64,000 bases of DNA from Lithospermum erythrorhizon (GCA_019722365.1 JADFUC010002135.1:620001-684000); one strand, 5' to 3'; positions 37,505-50,990 are shown, counted from the first letter of the stretch. A program made the numbers and translations. Notes: generated by a model from the sequence alone, not told the origin.

Positions 37505-40500
37505 ATGTCGCCACCAGCAGCACCACCGCTTGACCTCGCCGTAGAGGAGATAACCGCCTTAGAAAACATTAACAACAACAATAATATTAATAATAATAAT
37601 AATAAAGAAGCAGCAGCAGCATTATCGCCGTCGTATGTGAATCAGTTCCGCATCTCTGCCTGTTGCGACCGCCTCACTTTTCACCTCCGTGTTGCCCCTG
37701 ACAACGACCCCGTCGAATTCTTCAACCTCTGCCTCTCCCTCGCCAGGTTAATTTATTTTTTTTGTCCCAAAAAGATTGTCCACTTTCATTTTTTTAACTT
37801 AAAAATAGTTGTTACTGCTTAACTGTCTGAATTTTGCAAAAATACCTCATTTTTTAGCATTTTTGTGGAATAATTATGAGAACTATTAAAAATAATTCCT
37901 TGTTTATTTAGTTGTCGTGTTAGCAGTGGCGGAACTGGAACTAGGATTTTTATATAAGGGGGCGGATTACTTGATGGAAAAATATAAAAGTTTAGGGGCG
38001 AATAATATAATTTTTAAAAGAATAACTATAGCTTTTGGAAAAATGCTTAATAATATTATTTTTTTCCTGAAAATTTGGTCCCTAGTTCCTCCACTGCCCT
38101 GTTAGCCATTTGCATATAGATTAGGGAAAAGAAAAATTAGTGAAAAGTACATTAAAAATGTAGAATGTCAATTAATTAATTAACTTGAAACTATATCGAT
38201 AGTTTAAAGATAAAAAATAGTAAAAAGTTACATTAAAAATGCAGAAGTGTAGTTTATTATGCTAAAACGACAACTATTTTGGAACAAAAAGTTTAGGCTA
38301 AAAGGAAAACTAAAAAAACGGAGGGAGTACTTCCTTTAATTTTTTTGCAAAAAAATACCTACTGATGTATTTACATTATTCATCAATATCATATATATGT
38401 AGTTGTATCTGAGGATATTTATTAGTTCAAAAGATATGAAAGGTGTAATTTTTTTGTAAGTTTTGATTATTTGTGCTAAAAGGTGATATTATTGCAAATT
38501 TTCCTTTTAGCTGTTGAGTAGATACATAGTTAAATGCTGCTACTACCTGCATCCCGAAAAGATTGTCTAGTTTGGCTTTTTCAAATATAGCACGTTTTAG
38601 CAATTTTTTTTGGAAAAATTAACTCATATTATATATAAAAAAATGCGACTCCATAACTGTCGAGTTTGCTTTTTCAATGGTGAAAATTAACAATTTTGAT
38701 ATTTTAGTTGACTTACATTAGAGTTAATAGTCAATTAGGGTAAAAATACTATATTTTGTACAAAATATCAGACAACATATTAAAAATTATTTTAATATAA
38801 AAGATTCAGTTGCTAATTTGTTATACTTCTGAGAATTGGTTCCTATTTGCACATGAATCCCTTTGTGCTTCTGTTAACTTTGTTGGTTGTCTGCCCTCTG
38901 GGTTCTGAACGTAGTGGGTAAATCGTTCAAGTATGATAACCCTTATGATCTTATCTCTGCAGCAATAGTGTGCTTTGGTGCGACAATGTCACAGTTATCG
39001 TAGTGTCTCTGCTTCGTTTCATATATTCCATTGTTTATTTTTGTGGTGTTAACTAGGTTTCCTGCTATTTACTAATTAATCTTGATGAAATGCAGAGGAG
39101 TTGATTATGCTGTTGCGAACAAAGAGGTCCCATCCAGAGTCCGGGAATTTCCTTTTCTATTGAAGCAGGTAATGCTTACTTTCCTTGTGTAGAGTGCCCT
39201 TTGAGCTTCAAATAATTTTGAATAATACTATCTCTGTTTCAATCTAACTGTAACTGGGAGGTCTGAATTAACAATTAAAAAACTTAAATTTTACTATATA
39301 TAAATGTTTTTTTATTAAAATGAGACATGGTGGAAATATACAATTGAGTAATGTGTATTATCTAATTTTGTTATTTTTCTGATATAAATACAAAGTTAAA
39401 AGAACGATTTTTTTGGTTTAAAGGTAGGTTCAGTACTATTTGAATAAAAACCTCCCAGTTAAAATGAAATGGAGGGAGTATAGTGCAAGCCTTGGTCTGA
39501 ATTGTGGACATCAAATGTATGTAAAGAAGTACGTCCCCGGTCGATTTTCTGTTACAGAAGACGGAAAACTAATGAGTTCATATGGATTTATATCTCCCGC
39601 TATACTTTTCCTCATCTGATGGCACTGAGAGCAATGTTTTTAGATTAAAGCTCCTACAGGCACTTTGTCAATATAAGAAATTTGCAGAGCATGGGACAAA
39701 TTAGGATACTCTTTACTATATATTCCTCTCTATCCAACATTCAAAATCTTTAATGCAATCCATCTGCTGCTAATTTATTAAATATTTAGTATTATCAGTG
39801 GAGTTGCTATAAATTTACTCCTCTTACTGTCTTACATAGCATTAAAGATTCCCCGTCATCCATTTCCTTTGTTGATGTATTTTATCTATTTTTTGTTATA
39901 GGTCTGTAAACTCAAGCATGACAGCATTCTGCAGGCATCCATCTTGGTCCTGATGATTTCCATTAAGGTAATGCCTTACTATCAGCAGGTTTTGCTATTG
40001 ATGCTCTATCACTCATTATACATACTTAGCATAATTTGCACAACTGTCATTTCCTTTTAATTAACTTCTTGGGTTTTCTTCCTCAAAACTTAGCAGCATT
40101 AAATCCTGAATGAGATTTTTGCTTCTTATATAAAATGGTTGAACAACAATGATGCACTATCAAAGGAAATTTGGATGTTGATTTCCTAACAGATCAAGTA
40201 ATTATTATCGACTATTTCCAGTCTTTTGCTGACCAAGTGTTGGAATATATACATAGTTGTGTGTATGAATTGAGTTATAAGAAAACGTCGTGTGCATTTT
40301 CTGCTCCTAACTCTCATAATTAAATTTGCAAGCAGTGGCGTGTAATGTGATTCTAAATATGTGTCGATGCCTATCAAATGGATGGAATGTTTTCCCTTTA
40401 AGTTTCCAAAGACAATGGTTACCTTTTCACTTTTACTTACTTATATTTAGCGAATCTCTTTGCACTTCCTCTTATGTACAAGCCCAAGTGTAGTATAAGA

Positions 40501-43500
40501 GGAAATCCTTCGTTGAACTTTTAAGAAACTAACGTCAATTGGTCAAGCTTTTTATGGAACTGATGACGATCGGAAGAACTACCATGAACTTTTAAGAAAT
40601 TGATGACTATTTTGAACTTTGACAATTCATGGATTTAAGGGTTGATGTCTTATCATCGTTTCATAGATTGATAACAATCAATGTTTCATGTGTGCCATGT
40701 CATCACAAAATCTTAATTTTTTCCTTTTGTGGATTAATGGTTTACTTTTTTCTCCTATGTTTATTTTTTTGGATAATCCCAAAATATGTTCCAATTGACT
40801 GTATGACATGGCCAAAAGGGGGAGAAGAGTTTGCGTAGTGGGTTTGATGTTTTATTGAACTTACTTCAAAGTCAAACCTCACCAAAAATTATTTGCCATT
40901 TTTTACCCTTCCTTACTTTAGAAAAAACTGAAATATTAAAATAAATTTGAGGGTATAAATGTAAAATGACCTAATTTGTTTAAAATTTAAACAATGATTA
41001 CGTCGTCCGGGGAGTATGTGTACCTCAAAATCAAATATCTCTTGAAACCTCCCAAAATTTTGCCATTTTTGTCATTGGCATTATACTCTCTCTTCATACA
41101 TTCTCTCAAATTCATGACTTGTTCTAAGATTTCGTAGTTTCAAATTTAAGTTTGTGGAAAAATTCTCATTTTCATTGTTGATTTCTCCGTACGTAGTCAC
41201 ATGCCTTTAAATAATAATTGCTCCGTTGATTTTTTTCCCTCACGAATTATTTAGTATAAACATGCTGCGTAATGTTTGATTGTTTAATTTTCACATTTAT
41301 TTTCTTGCTAATCGTTGAATAATAATCTAAGGTCACCGTGATATTCTCATGTTAGTTAGGTGATTAGTAATTATATTCTTATGTTTGCTTTTATTATTCG
41401 AGTTATCATTCTTGTTGTTTCTTTCATAGGCAACAAGCATGATACCTCATACTTAATTTTGAAAAGCAACTTTGACTAGAACACCATGTCTTAGAAATTA
41501 TGTTACATTGTGTATTTTTTACATTTTTGAGATAAAGTTTTGGAAATTTCTTTCGTTCCGGAAATTAAATTAGAGCATTAAAAATGCTATATTATTTAAA
41601 ATTGAAAACAAATATAATTGATATATGATATATACACTTAAACGAATAAGATAAATTTTTTATTCAAATGGTTGTCGGGGTCAATTTTTATGAAAATGCA
41701 ATTTTAGCAATTTATTGAGGAAAAGTGGTTCGGTAGATTTTTTGAGAAATTTTAATGGAAGATTGATTGTAAAATAAGTTTATGATGTCTTTCACGTCGA
41801 TAATGTGCCATATGATATAAAGCTTTATGTCAATTGACACTTTAATGCAAAATTGAACGGATTACGGAGAAAAACTTCCCGAGCGGAAGAAATTTCCAAA
41901 AGTTTATAATATTTTAAGGGTGTTTTTCACATATTTAAATTTTTGTATGAATGAATTGCTTTGTGATTTTGGCTTCATATACCGTTTCACAATATCCTTG
42001 CTCACGCATGTGGCGTGTGCCAACTGCTCTTAGTATATATATATATCACTTTTAAAACCTTGTTATATGCGCTAAAATGTTACTTCGTCTTACCTCTGTT
42101 TACAGAATGCTTGCAGGGGAGGTTGGTTTTCTGATGAACAATCAACCGAACTTTGTATCCTTGCAGATGAGATACATGCATTGTCCTCTTTTTGTTCATA
42201 GATTGTATATGTCCCCGTTCCATTCAATTTGTACAGATACAATTTCCTAAAGATTTATCTTTCTGTACTTTTTAGATACTGAGCTGTTTCTGCAGTACAA
42301 TGGACTTCAAAACTGAACCTAGTAGCTTCCAAGCGACCATTTCGACTATTATGTCAAGGTAAGCATTGTATCATTTTAATTATCTTGTGTATGAGATTGA
42401 TTTTAAAAAGCTCTGACTGTACATTTTCTATTTTGTATACTAAACAGTCCGGTAACACGGAGTTCTCAAGTATGCATCCCATTCGGAATTAAATGCACTT
42501 AAATGGTTTTCTGAATATCGAGCTAAATTGTCTTTTTTTCTGAATATCGAGCTAAATTGTCTTTTTTTTGGAGCTACATTTTCACACATAGATCATCTTG
42601 CTTCCTATGGTTGAGAACTTGAGATATGCAGATTAGTTTCTAATGTTAAATAGTAAATACATTATACAGTGAAACCTCTATAAATTAATACTGTATTATA
42701 TTAATCAATAACCTCTCTAAGATAATGATTTTCTTCAGTCCTGACTATACTAATTTATATTATCGATAAATAAATGCTCCCTCATCCCATGAAGATTGTC
42801 TAGTTTGATTTTCAGTGGTCAAAATCAACCGATAAAGACTCGAAGAATCTGATACCAGCATATTTCTGTTCTTTAGAGTGTATTTATCGGTTGAAAACAT
42901 TGCATTCTAGTATTTCGAAAGCACAGTAAACAAAATTTCTACTTATGCAGATACTATCCCCGAATAAAGATGGGAGAAACACTTGCATTTCTTGAAGTCA
43001 AGGTAGTGTCCACCCCATCCTCCCTCCTAAAGAAAGAGGTGTTGGTTTATCCTGTTTCTCTAATGAATTTATGCTTATTGTGTCTCATTGCAGCCTGGCT
43101 ATGGGACATATGTCCATGACTTCCAAATTACCAAGGATGTGAAGTCGTCTCATGGAGAGAGAATTGTAAGGATCTCTCAGTGTTATGGGACATATCCTGT
43201 TTCTATTGTCTTTTTGTTTGCTTATTCTGAATTTCTGTCATGCAGAGGTTTTTAGTTGCACAAGTAGATAACATTGAGACGTCTTCTTGCCTCATATCTC
43301 CAACACAGGGAAAGTATGATGCTCGTTCTTTTTGTGCGGCTATTATTGATTTTCAATTCTACTTTTGCTGACTGTTTTGTTGCATTCAGTTTTCTCTTGA
43401 ATGGCAAGGGAGTCGAAAGGAGATGCAATAACTTCATTGTATGTTGCCATAGATCTTGGTGAAACGTGACTCTTATTTCTTATTATGTACTCAGTTTGGA

Positions 43501-46500
43501 ATTTGACAAAACCTTTGTTTTTGAAATTTATAGGACACAGGGCCACAGATGCCAACTTTAGTTAACCGTTTTTTAAAATATGGGACCAACCTCCTTCAAG
43601 CTGTTGGGCAGTTTGATGGTAAGGTATTCGTTTGTTGTTACTGGCATAACTGTTCTTTTTTTTGGCATAACTGTTCTTGTTTGAAATTTATGAGACCTAT
43701 AATTTCTGTAAATACTTTGTAGGAAATTATATTATAGTTATCGCCTTCATGAGCATGTCCTCAACTCCTGACCATTCCACCATTCAGGATTATGTGCAGC
43801 CCGCAATTTCTATGGTAGATCTAGGTAAGTGCTGAGACTACTGTATCAAGTATACATGACTTAGGATGATTTTGTTCTAGCTGCTGTCTCTTCAAATAAT
43901 GTCAAATGTGAAAGTTTATTTGTATCAAAATTACTAATATAAATATTGTCTGACCTTCTTTATTATTGGATAGACTCTGAGGTAATTGAGGGACCATCGC
44001 GGATATCACTAAATTGCCCCATTAGGTAAGCTATCACAATGCAATCTTGATCATCGTTTCTATTGTTAATTCAATAGCTAATCATTCTTAGATTTCATAC
44101 TTACATCCATGTATTTTATCTATATATTTTATTCTTTTAAGACCAATTTTTTTTTGTTTTTTTGCTTACTTTAATAGACTTTTTCCCTCTTACAGAACTT
44201 TTTCCTCGTCACCTCAATCATAACGTCGCTTATTTCTTGGGAAGAATGTTTTATGTTATATATTTTATATTTTCACTCCATCCAAGTTTCTTAATTCACA
44301 TTTTGAGTTCTGGCATGCTGAGGTGACTCTGTTTAGTTCTTTGTTTGAAAATTAGAACTACCACATTATGCATTTATGCCTGAACAGTCCAAATGTAATT
44401 TTAATGATTTGATCCCTAATTTCAAACTGGACTATGTCATTGGGCATCGTAAGGAGGTACTATGGACTAAAAAACATTGGAATGAGTATAATTGTGTTAA
44501 TGAATTTTTTATGACTATACTTTGTATTGATTCTAAGTTTGATGCTTTATAAAATCTTTTTCCATGGTTCAACTGTTATTGGAATGACATTAATATATTT
44601 TGTCCTTGTTCTGATGCTTATTTTGTATAAGTTGATGGAACATGAGCTTTTATTTTATTATAGTTGCTCCCACACTAAATGAGTACATTTCCCTCTCCAC
44701 TTAGCTGCTTAGATTCTGGTTTTAGAATCTCTTTCTGCTGATCACCCTTTTCTGATTTGAATAGCTTCAAGCGGATGAATTTACCTGTTAAAGGTCATAT
44801 GTGCAAACACCGTCAGGTATGGCTTGTTCTGTCGGCCATGATTAAGGGCAACATTCTACTTTGTTCCCCTTTTAAATGTCCACCTTATACCAGGACCATT
44901 ATGTCCCCTTTTAATATTTTTCTGGTTTTAATATCTTTGCCAGTGTTTTGACTATCATAATTACATGGAGATAAATTCAAGAAGGCCATCCTGGCGTTGT
45001 CCTCATTGCAACCAGCGTGTCTGCTTCACGGACCTTCGCATTGATCAGAATGTAGTCAAGGCAAGTATATTTTTTATTTGACCTTGCCCAGTGAGTATAT
45101 TAACCTGCCTCGTATTAATGAAAACTGATTACATACTTGCCAGGTTCTGAAGGAGATAGGCGAAACTGTCAGTGATGTTATGATAACTTCAGATGGTTCA
45201 TGGAAAGCTATTTTGGAAAGTGATGATCAATGTGATAAAAAGAAGGATGAGAGCTCCATTTCCTTGCCATCTGAAATTGTACAGCTAGAAGATCCTGATG
45301 ATACAATGGATCTCACTGTTGACGATTATGATATGGACTCATTGGAAATCAGTGGAGTTCAAGATCGAAAAGTCTCCTCTGTAAATGCTCAAAATGATTC
45401 CAATGTGCAGAATATGGCTGAAAATGATTCCAATGTGCAGAATATGGCTGAAAGCTTTCCTTTGAGCAACATAAATCGGCCAAATCAAAGTACTACAGCT
45501 TCAATTGAGGATGACTTCTGGTCAGGGGTCTTTTTATCTGATATTGGTGTTTCTGAGCCAAGCTTTCACAACCTGGCTTCTCCAGTGCTAACTGATGCTA
45601 GTACTCCTGTTCCTAATCGACAAGTTGGACTGTTTAGAGGGAATTCCCAGGTTGTTACATCTTTATGTCACGATCAAATTTGTGCCTCAAATTCCTTGCC
45701 ACTGCAACATTCCCAACTTGGAAATTCTGCCCTCAACAATGAATATGGTCATATCTCATCCATACCTAGACACACAAGCAGGACACCAATTGCAGTTCAG
45801 GCTCTCCCAGTACATTCTCCAACATCTTCACATCAACAAAGGCCAATAAACCAGCTGATGATTGAAAACAGCCCTTCAATAGCTCAAACATCTGCCGTGC
45901 CACTGATTGGAGAAAATATTTTGTCGGTCCATGATAACATCGTAAGGCAGCAGAACTTTCCTGGAGTACATCAAAATCTACAACGAACACAAATGGCATC
46001 ATCTAGGATGCAGCAATATCCAAACCCGCAGGTATCAGTTGTTTTCCTCGTTTTCACAATTATCAGCTTTACTTATTGGTACATTAAGTATGAAAGTAGA
46101 CAGATTCATTAATTCAGTCTTTAGTTCCATGATGTTTTCATGTGTGCTTCTGCTCAACAGGCTCCTGGCCGTCAGAGTCCCAGTCAAGTACAGAACTCCT
46201 ACAGAGTCACTAGCTCTAGTCAACAGCCAATGAACAAGACATCTAGCATGAATCAGTCTGCTGTGGCAATGACACCATCAGCTACTTCCTCGCCACCTCA
46301 ATTATACCAGGGTGGCCCACCAACTAGTGGGATTGTTGGTAGCCAACAAGCTAGACTTTTGGCTGCTCAGCGTGTCTCCATGATGGAAAGACCTGTTAAT
46401 ACATCTAGAGCACCATCTCAGTATCCAATGAATACAAATGAACTAAGAACAGGAATTGGAAGCCAAAGAGAGAGCCCACTATCACAACCATCTTTCGGTG

Positions 46501-46793
46501 ATGTACCAATGGATGTCACACCAGAACAGAACTGGAGGCCGACAGGTCGCATGCGTGGAAGCCTTTCTGGAAGAGCTTATTCAGATGCTGTTAATCAATA
46601 TATTATTCGACCAACCCAACAACCTCAAGCTGCTGCACCAATTTCAATGGTGAACGCACAGAATTATTCAGCTTTCCAACGCGACCTGCTGATTGCTAAT
46701 AGAGCTGCTCTCAATGAGGCTATGAATTATCCGTATACAGGTTCTCCGAGCACTCCTAATGCATGGTCTAACTGGCCTTCACGTCCTAATTAA
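37505..46793 (+). CDS. PIAL2: PIAL-type E3/E4 SUMO ligase with SP-RING
   Basis: Exons: 37505-37746, 39096-39168, 39902-39967, 42106-42171, 42276-42358, 42951-43002, 43094-43165, 43246-43313, 43390-43438, 43534-43618, 43723-43824, 43974-44025, 44765-44816, 44944-45060, 45144-46031 and 46161-46793, about 899 residues. The SP-RING lies at about 334-376: SLNCPIS, then C350-x-H352 and C373-x2-C376 as zinc ligands, with W371 kept. Before it stand the conserved FLLNGKGVE and TGPQMPT blocks; after it comes a long Gln/Ser/Pro-rich tail, as in Arabidopsis PIAL1/PIAL2. PIAL proteins extend SUMO chains, and PIAL2 works with MOM1 in transcriptional silencing. All splice phases agree, but the exon 4 end (42171) has no GT donor. 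Intron 14 starts with GC. Exon 1 has an Asn tract encoded by an AAC/AAT microsatellite. PIAL1 versus PIAL2 is not separable here. Confidence 0.87.
39228..39478. mobile_element. Stowaway-like MITE in PIAL intron 2
   Basis: The left end CTATCTCTGTTTCAATCTAA...AACTGGGAGGT is inverted at the right end (acctcccagttaaaatgaaatggagggag). TA flanks both sides (39226-39227 and 39479-39480), the Stowaway target. 251 bp, non-coding. Confidence 0.7.
39968..42105 (+). other. Long PIAL intron 3
   Basis: A 2.1-kb intron, by far the longest in the gene. The part from about 40480 to 42000 has repeated phrases (gaacttttaagaaa at about 40515 and 40586), suggesting an old insertion, but I found no definite ends. 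No exon is seen in it. Confidence 0.4.
42511..42569 (+). repeat. Two-unit 29-bp tandem repeat in PIAL intron 5
   Basis: CTGAATATCGAGCTAAATTG plus a T run occurs twice in a row, at 42511 and 42540. Confidence 0.85.
45061..45143 (+). other. GC-AG intron of the PIAL gene
   Basis: Intron 14 begins AAG|GCAAGTAT and ends cttgccag. A GC donor with an otherwise strong consensus is the common non-canonical form and keeps the frame in phase 0. Confidence 0.75.
45391..45450 (+). repeat. Perfect 30-bp coding duplication in the PIAL tail
   Basis: 45391-45420 is repeated exactly at 45421-45450, adding ten residues (NDSNVQNMAE twice) to the disordered tail. No frame change. The absence of any difference points to a recent event. 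Confidence 0.9.
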
Positions 46794-47735
46794 ATAGGTC
46801 TAGATCAGAATGTAGCATAGCTGTTTATTGTGCAGTTTACGTAGATGTGCCACGCCTCAAAAATACTATCCATTCAGACTAACAAACAGTATCCAGAATT
46901 ACCAAGTTGGTTATAAGTTATAACCATGGTTTAAAACTAAATTTCAGTCATAGTTTTGGAATATTAAAAAAAATATAAACATTTAAACTTGATATAAAAG
47001 CATTTAAACTTAAATGAAAATTTTGAAATTCATGATAAATTATATATACTAAAAAATATTTCATAAATAGATATTATAACAAATTTGATATTACGACTTC
47101 ATTTAACTTCAAATTAAAATTTAAAGAAAACTTAATTCTATCCTCAACTCTTTAGCCTGTCCAAACTATCCCACAATTATTTTTGATCTTTTTATAAACT
47201 CCATACATTGTAATACTCCACTCCTTAATTTCCTTTTCCCACCCCATATTATTTTTACGATTCTCAAAATAAATCCAATAGGACGATTCTCAAAATAAAT
47301 CCAATAGGAGAGAGACAAAAAAATGATCCAAGGATACGTTTCACTCCAAGCTCGGGAAAAACTCTAGAAATTGTCTTTTTCTCCAAAAATAAAAGTGTTT
47401 CTCTTGAAAATCCTTGTCAACAGATTACCTACTATTGACCTTTTAATATGTAAAACTAATAATATCATTAACCCTCTTTGTTAAATAATGAAAATTGTTG
47501 GCTATTTTCTTTGAATGTACTTTCATTCAAAATATTTGAACTAACTTGAGTTTAAACCCATTTTCATCGTTCATTCAAAATTTTCTTTCTCTTTTGATTT
47601 TTGAAATCTATGCTTATTGTTATTTAGATATACAATTCCGTAAATTTTCACATACATTTCCAATTTTTTTTAAACAACAAAGGATGAGGAAAATAAAAAA
47701 AATAGCAGAAAAAAAATGAATATAATATGAAGGAA
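46794..47735. other. 3' UTR of PIAL and spacer
   Basis: Non-coding. Contains a perfect 26-bp tandem duplication (47257-47282 and 47283-47308, acgattctcaaaataaatcc...). Nothing else recognised. Confidence 0.4.
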
Positions 47736-47808
47736 GCGTCCGTTGTCTAATGGATAGAGACAGAGTCTTCTAAACCCCTTTAGTATAGGTTTCCAAAATC
47801 TATTGGTA
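47736..47808 (+). pseudogene. Plastid-derived trnR-UCU remnant
   Basis: GCGTCCGTTGTCTAATGGATAG... followed by TCTTCTAAACC and TAGTATAGGTTTCC closely follows the plastid trnR-UCU gene, including the anticodon loop CTTCTAA. The preceding bases (aatataatatgaaggaa) also look like the plastid upstream spacer. Small insertions (GATAGAGACAG, AACCCC, GGTTTCCAAAATC) break the stems, and the acceptor 3' strand is lost, so it is inactive. A nuclear insertion of plastid DNA is the simplest reading. The full length of the insertion cannot be judged by eye. Confidence 0.7.
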
Positions 47809-48029
47809 TAATTTGTTTTCCATATATTTTCAGATTTGATATCAGAACAATATGAAACAACAATATTTATGAACTCACCTTTTAATGTTAATCTTTCTTT
47901 TTGATTATTTAGACATTAGGAATGGGGAAACCATGTTTGAGCTTTGATGATCCATTGATATCAAACGGACTTGGCATGTGCTAGGCTGGGCGACCTCTAT
48001 GAAATCTTGGGTTGCACCGCTTTTAAGTT

Positions 48030-48180
48030 TTGCCATGAAGGTAGTCAAGTTGGTGGAGTAGCAGGTGAGTTTGTGATCGTAAGGTCATGAGTTGATTCCC
48101 TACCAATGTCTAATATAGTTTAAATGATTTAGTGCTACGTTTGCCAAGTGCACTCAACAGTGGTGTAATTTACAAAAGTT
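48030..48180 (+). mobile_element. tRNA-derived SINE-like element
   Basis: A Pol III A-box-like stretch TAGTCAAGTTGGTGGAGTAG (48042-48061) is followed about 40 bases later by a B-box-like GGTCATGAGTTGATTCC (48083-48099), then a body running tgtctaatatagtttaaatgatttagtgctacgtttgcc. This is the arrangement of plant tRNA-derived SINEs. The 3' end and target duplication are not clear. Confidence 0.5.
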
Positions 48181-50990
48181 GCTTTAAATCAAATGTCCAA
48201 AGTTGGTACGTCGGATATGAACATTAGTTAACCCTCGTAGAGTCCTAGTTAGTTATGTTTCACTACATTGATGTCCATCATTCCACCATCTCTTTACATT
48301 TCTATACAACATTTCTCATACATAGAGCGCAAGGTTGAACACTCTTTGAAATATGTAAATGACCAAAGTTATGAATCTTGCTAGAAACTGAAGTTGAAAG
48401 GGTAATGTCTCCATGAGTTTTCTAAGAATGATTGTGGTTGCTAGCATGTTGTCACCACAATGCTTGTGTCTTTGAAGTATCGTTGTTAGTTTAATTTCTT
48501 GTGAGTGCAAATGTACTCATATAGGTAAATTTGGTCACAAAATGGGTATATTCATGTACAAAGATCAGATCAGACGATTAACAAGTAAACATCCCAATTA
48601 TTATCATATGTATTAGATTATACAATAACCTCTTTCGATTCGTAGGATTTTAGATTGAAATTTACTTATATAGTAATGTCATCCAAATATCACCTATACC
48701 ATCTAAAAGCTTAAATTAATTGGTTGCTGCTTAGTTCTCACAACTCCGACAATATAGACAATCGACATGTCGTCCTGCATTACCCTAGTAAAGGCTCGGA
48801 AATAAAAATGCATTTGAACAAGCAATGCTAAACGGAGTAGTAATTATATACCATCTTAACACTAACTAATGTCAATTCATTTGATTAACATACATGTCAT
48901 AAGATACACATGCCAAATAATTGGTTTATCGAATACTACTACATAAGTTTGAATTCACGAGGATGTCTTTGAAAACATGCAATTTACCACCTAATTGAGC
49001 AGATAAAGTCGAATAGAAAGATTGGCGGTCATGAAGATATATTTTTGTAAACATTTAAATTCTATAATTATTAATTATTTTGCATGCATAAAAAATCATA
49101 TCACCTCATGTATGTATATATAGTTATATCAATTTCCTAATGATTATTCTTATTCATTTAATATGACTAGTTGGTTCATCTAATTTACATGGAAGAGTGT
49201 TCGCACAAAACTTTTAGTTCCGTTTTTTTAAATATTTCATGATTTCAATTATTTTGGATCTCTTCTAGGACAAAAGGTAAGTTTTAATTAATAGTGAAAA
49301 CACAATAACTATATAAAAAATAAATAATAAGACTACTGAAAAATATAAATTGTACCCTAAATAAAAATAATAAATAGTCATATCATATGAGGTATGTTAC
49401 ATTAAAGGTATGGGCTGCTATTCTTGACAGATTTTATAATTTATATCATCGAGGCATATCCTCAGAACTCTTAGTATGAAAAGCAATCCTCGGTGGTTCA
49501 TACTTCTTTCCCTTTCTAAATTTCCCTTTGATTTGGTTAGCATTTTGTATATCACCTCCATTCACATTCACATTATTAGGTTGTGTTAGTAGAAGCTGAG
49601 AGAAGGCTGATAATGATATCCATCGAGCCAACTTGAGGGTGTGATATCTGTGGAGAAAGTTTCAGTGTGAGGAAGATTGTGTTTATAAAGATAGATAGTG
49701 TTAGGTGGCCAGGCGTTGGTTTCCTTTTAATTTTGAAAAATTACAATATATTTTAATTTTACTGAAAGTTAATAAGAAAGAAAAGAGGAGAGTGAGATTG
49801 AAATAATAATGAAGGGTTTTAGGTTGAATAGCAGGCTACATGTACCTTATTGGCAATAGTGGCTTGTGTCCATGGTAGTCTAGCTTATATTCCTTCAATC
49901 CAATAGCTGCTTTCATTTTCAATAAATATACAATGTGATCAGTCTCTGATGATGATGTAAATGTGTGTTACTTTTCTAGTTACAGTAAGAAATAATTAAC
50001 ATGGAAAAGTTGTTGTAGTAAGTATTGGGCAGCAGAAGCATTGGTTGGTTTGTTAAACAACCTTAAGTCTAATTGGTTTGTATTTCAGGTAAATGGTTGA
50101 TAATCGAACTTCTGCATGCATATTGATGAGGTTGTTGAGAAAGTGATTGGCCATATATGCGCACTAGCTACTGGTAATCTTTAATGAAGAAACTGATGTG
50201 ATCTTAAGCCGAAAAGCAAGTGAATAGTAATAAAACATCATCACCTTATGACTAATCAAGATCCTTACAATGCGATTAGGTGTATGATTAAAGAGATGTG
50301 ACAAAAATAAAAATAATGATTCTAGATAATGATGAACTCACAGTGATTCTATGGAGGCCGAGTATAAAATAATAGGGATCATAAATACTCATGAGACTTT
50401 TAATAACAAAAAGAAATATTAATAAAATGGTTATAGTTGGTTTGTTAAGTGGAAACTAAAACAATTCGTGAAAATTGAAATTCTCATGACTTGATACCGA
50501 TTCTTATCATACATGGCCAATTAAGTCTTTCTTGGGACATTAAACATGAATGGGAGCTTCAACAACTTTAGTTTTGAAAAACTCAGATTAAATATAAAAT
50601 TTGAATGTAAATTTGTGTCATAGTTGTATGATTTTGTTGTCTATAAAATTTTCTTAACCGGCATTGTGTACAGTTGTATATGCTTCCAGTCTTCCAACGT
50701 GAACATGAATGAAAATAGAGACAATGGCCTGTATTATTTATTTAACATAATAAATATGAAATGTATCCTCCTTGTACCATTCGCATGCATTATCCGGTTT
50801 TTCAACGATCACTTGGACGAAGTTAAAGATTGACTTTGATATCTGTATACATCCAAAATTTATCAAAAAATAAATAAAATTAATTAAGATGATGGAATTA
50901 ATTAAATTAATTAAAAGTCGAACCACTAAAAGATGCCAAATTAAAGTTTAAGTTAAACAATTAGTCAATCCTCGATCGAGCAAAGTTTAG
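48181..50990. other. Intergenic, nothing recognised
   Basis: AT-rich, stops in all frames. A 61-codon minus-strand ORF (49446-49631) sits about 50 bases downstream of a TATAAA-like element, but it has no ATG; see rejected items. Confidence 0.4.

Noticed and set aside
49446..49631. Minus-strand 61-codon ORF about 50 bases downstream of a TATAAA-like site, possible small secreted peptide
   Set aside because: It has no ATG in frame; the open frame starts at TTG and an in-frame TGA lies just upstream. The only nearby ATG opens a 16-codon ORF in another frame. No peptide-family motif is present.
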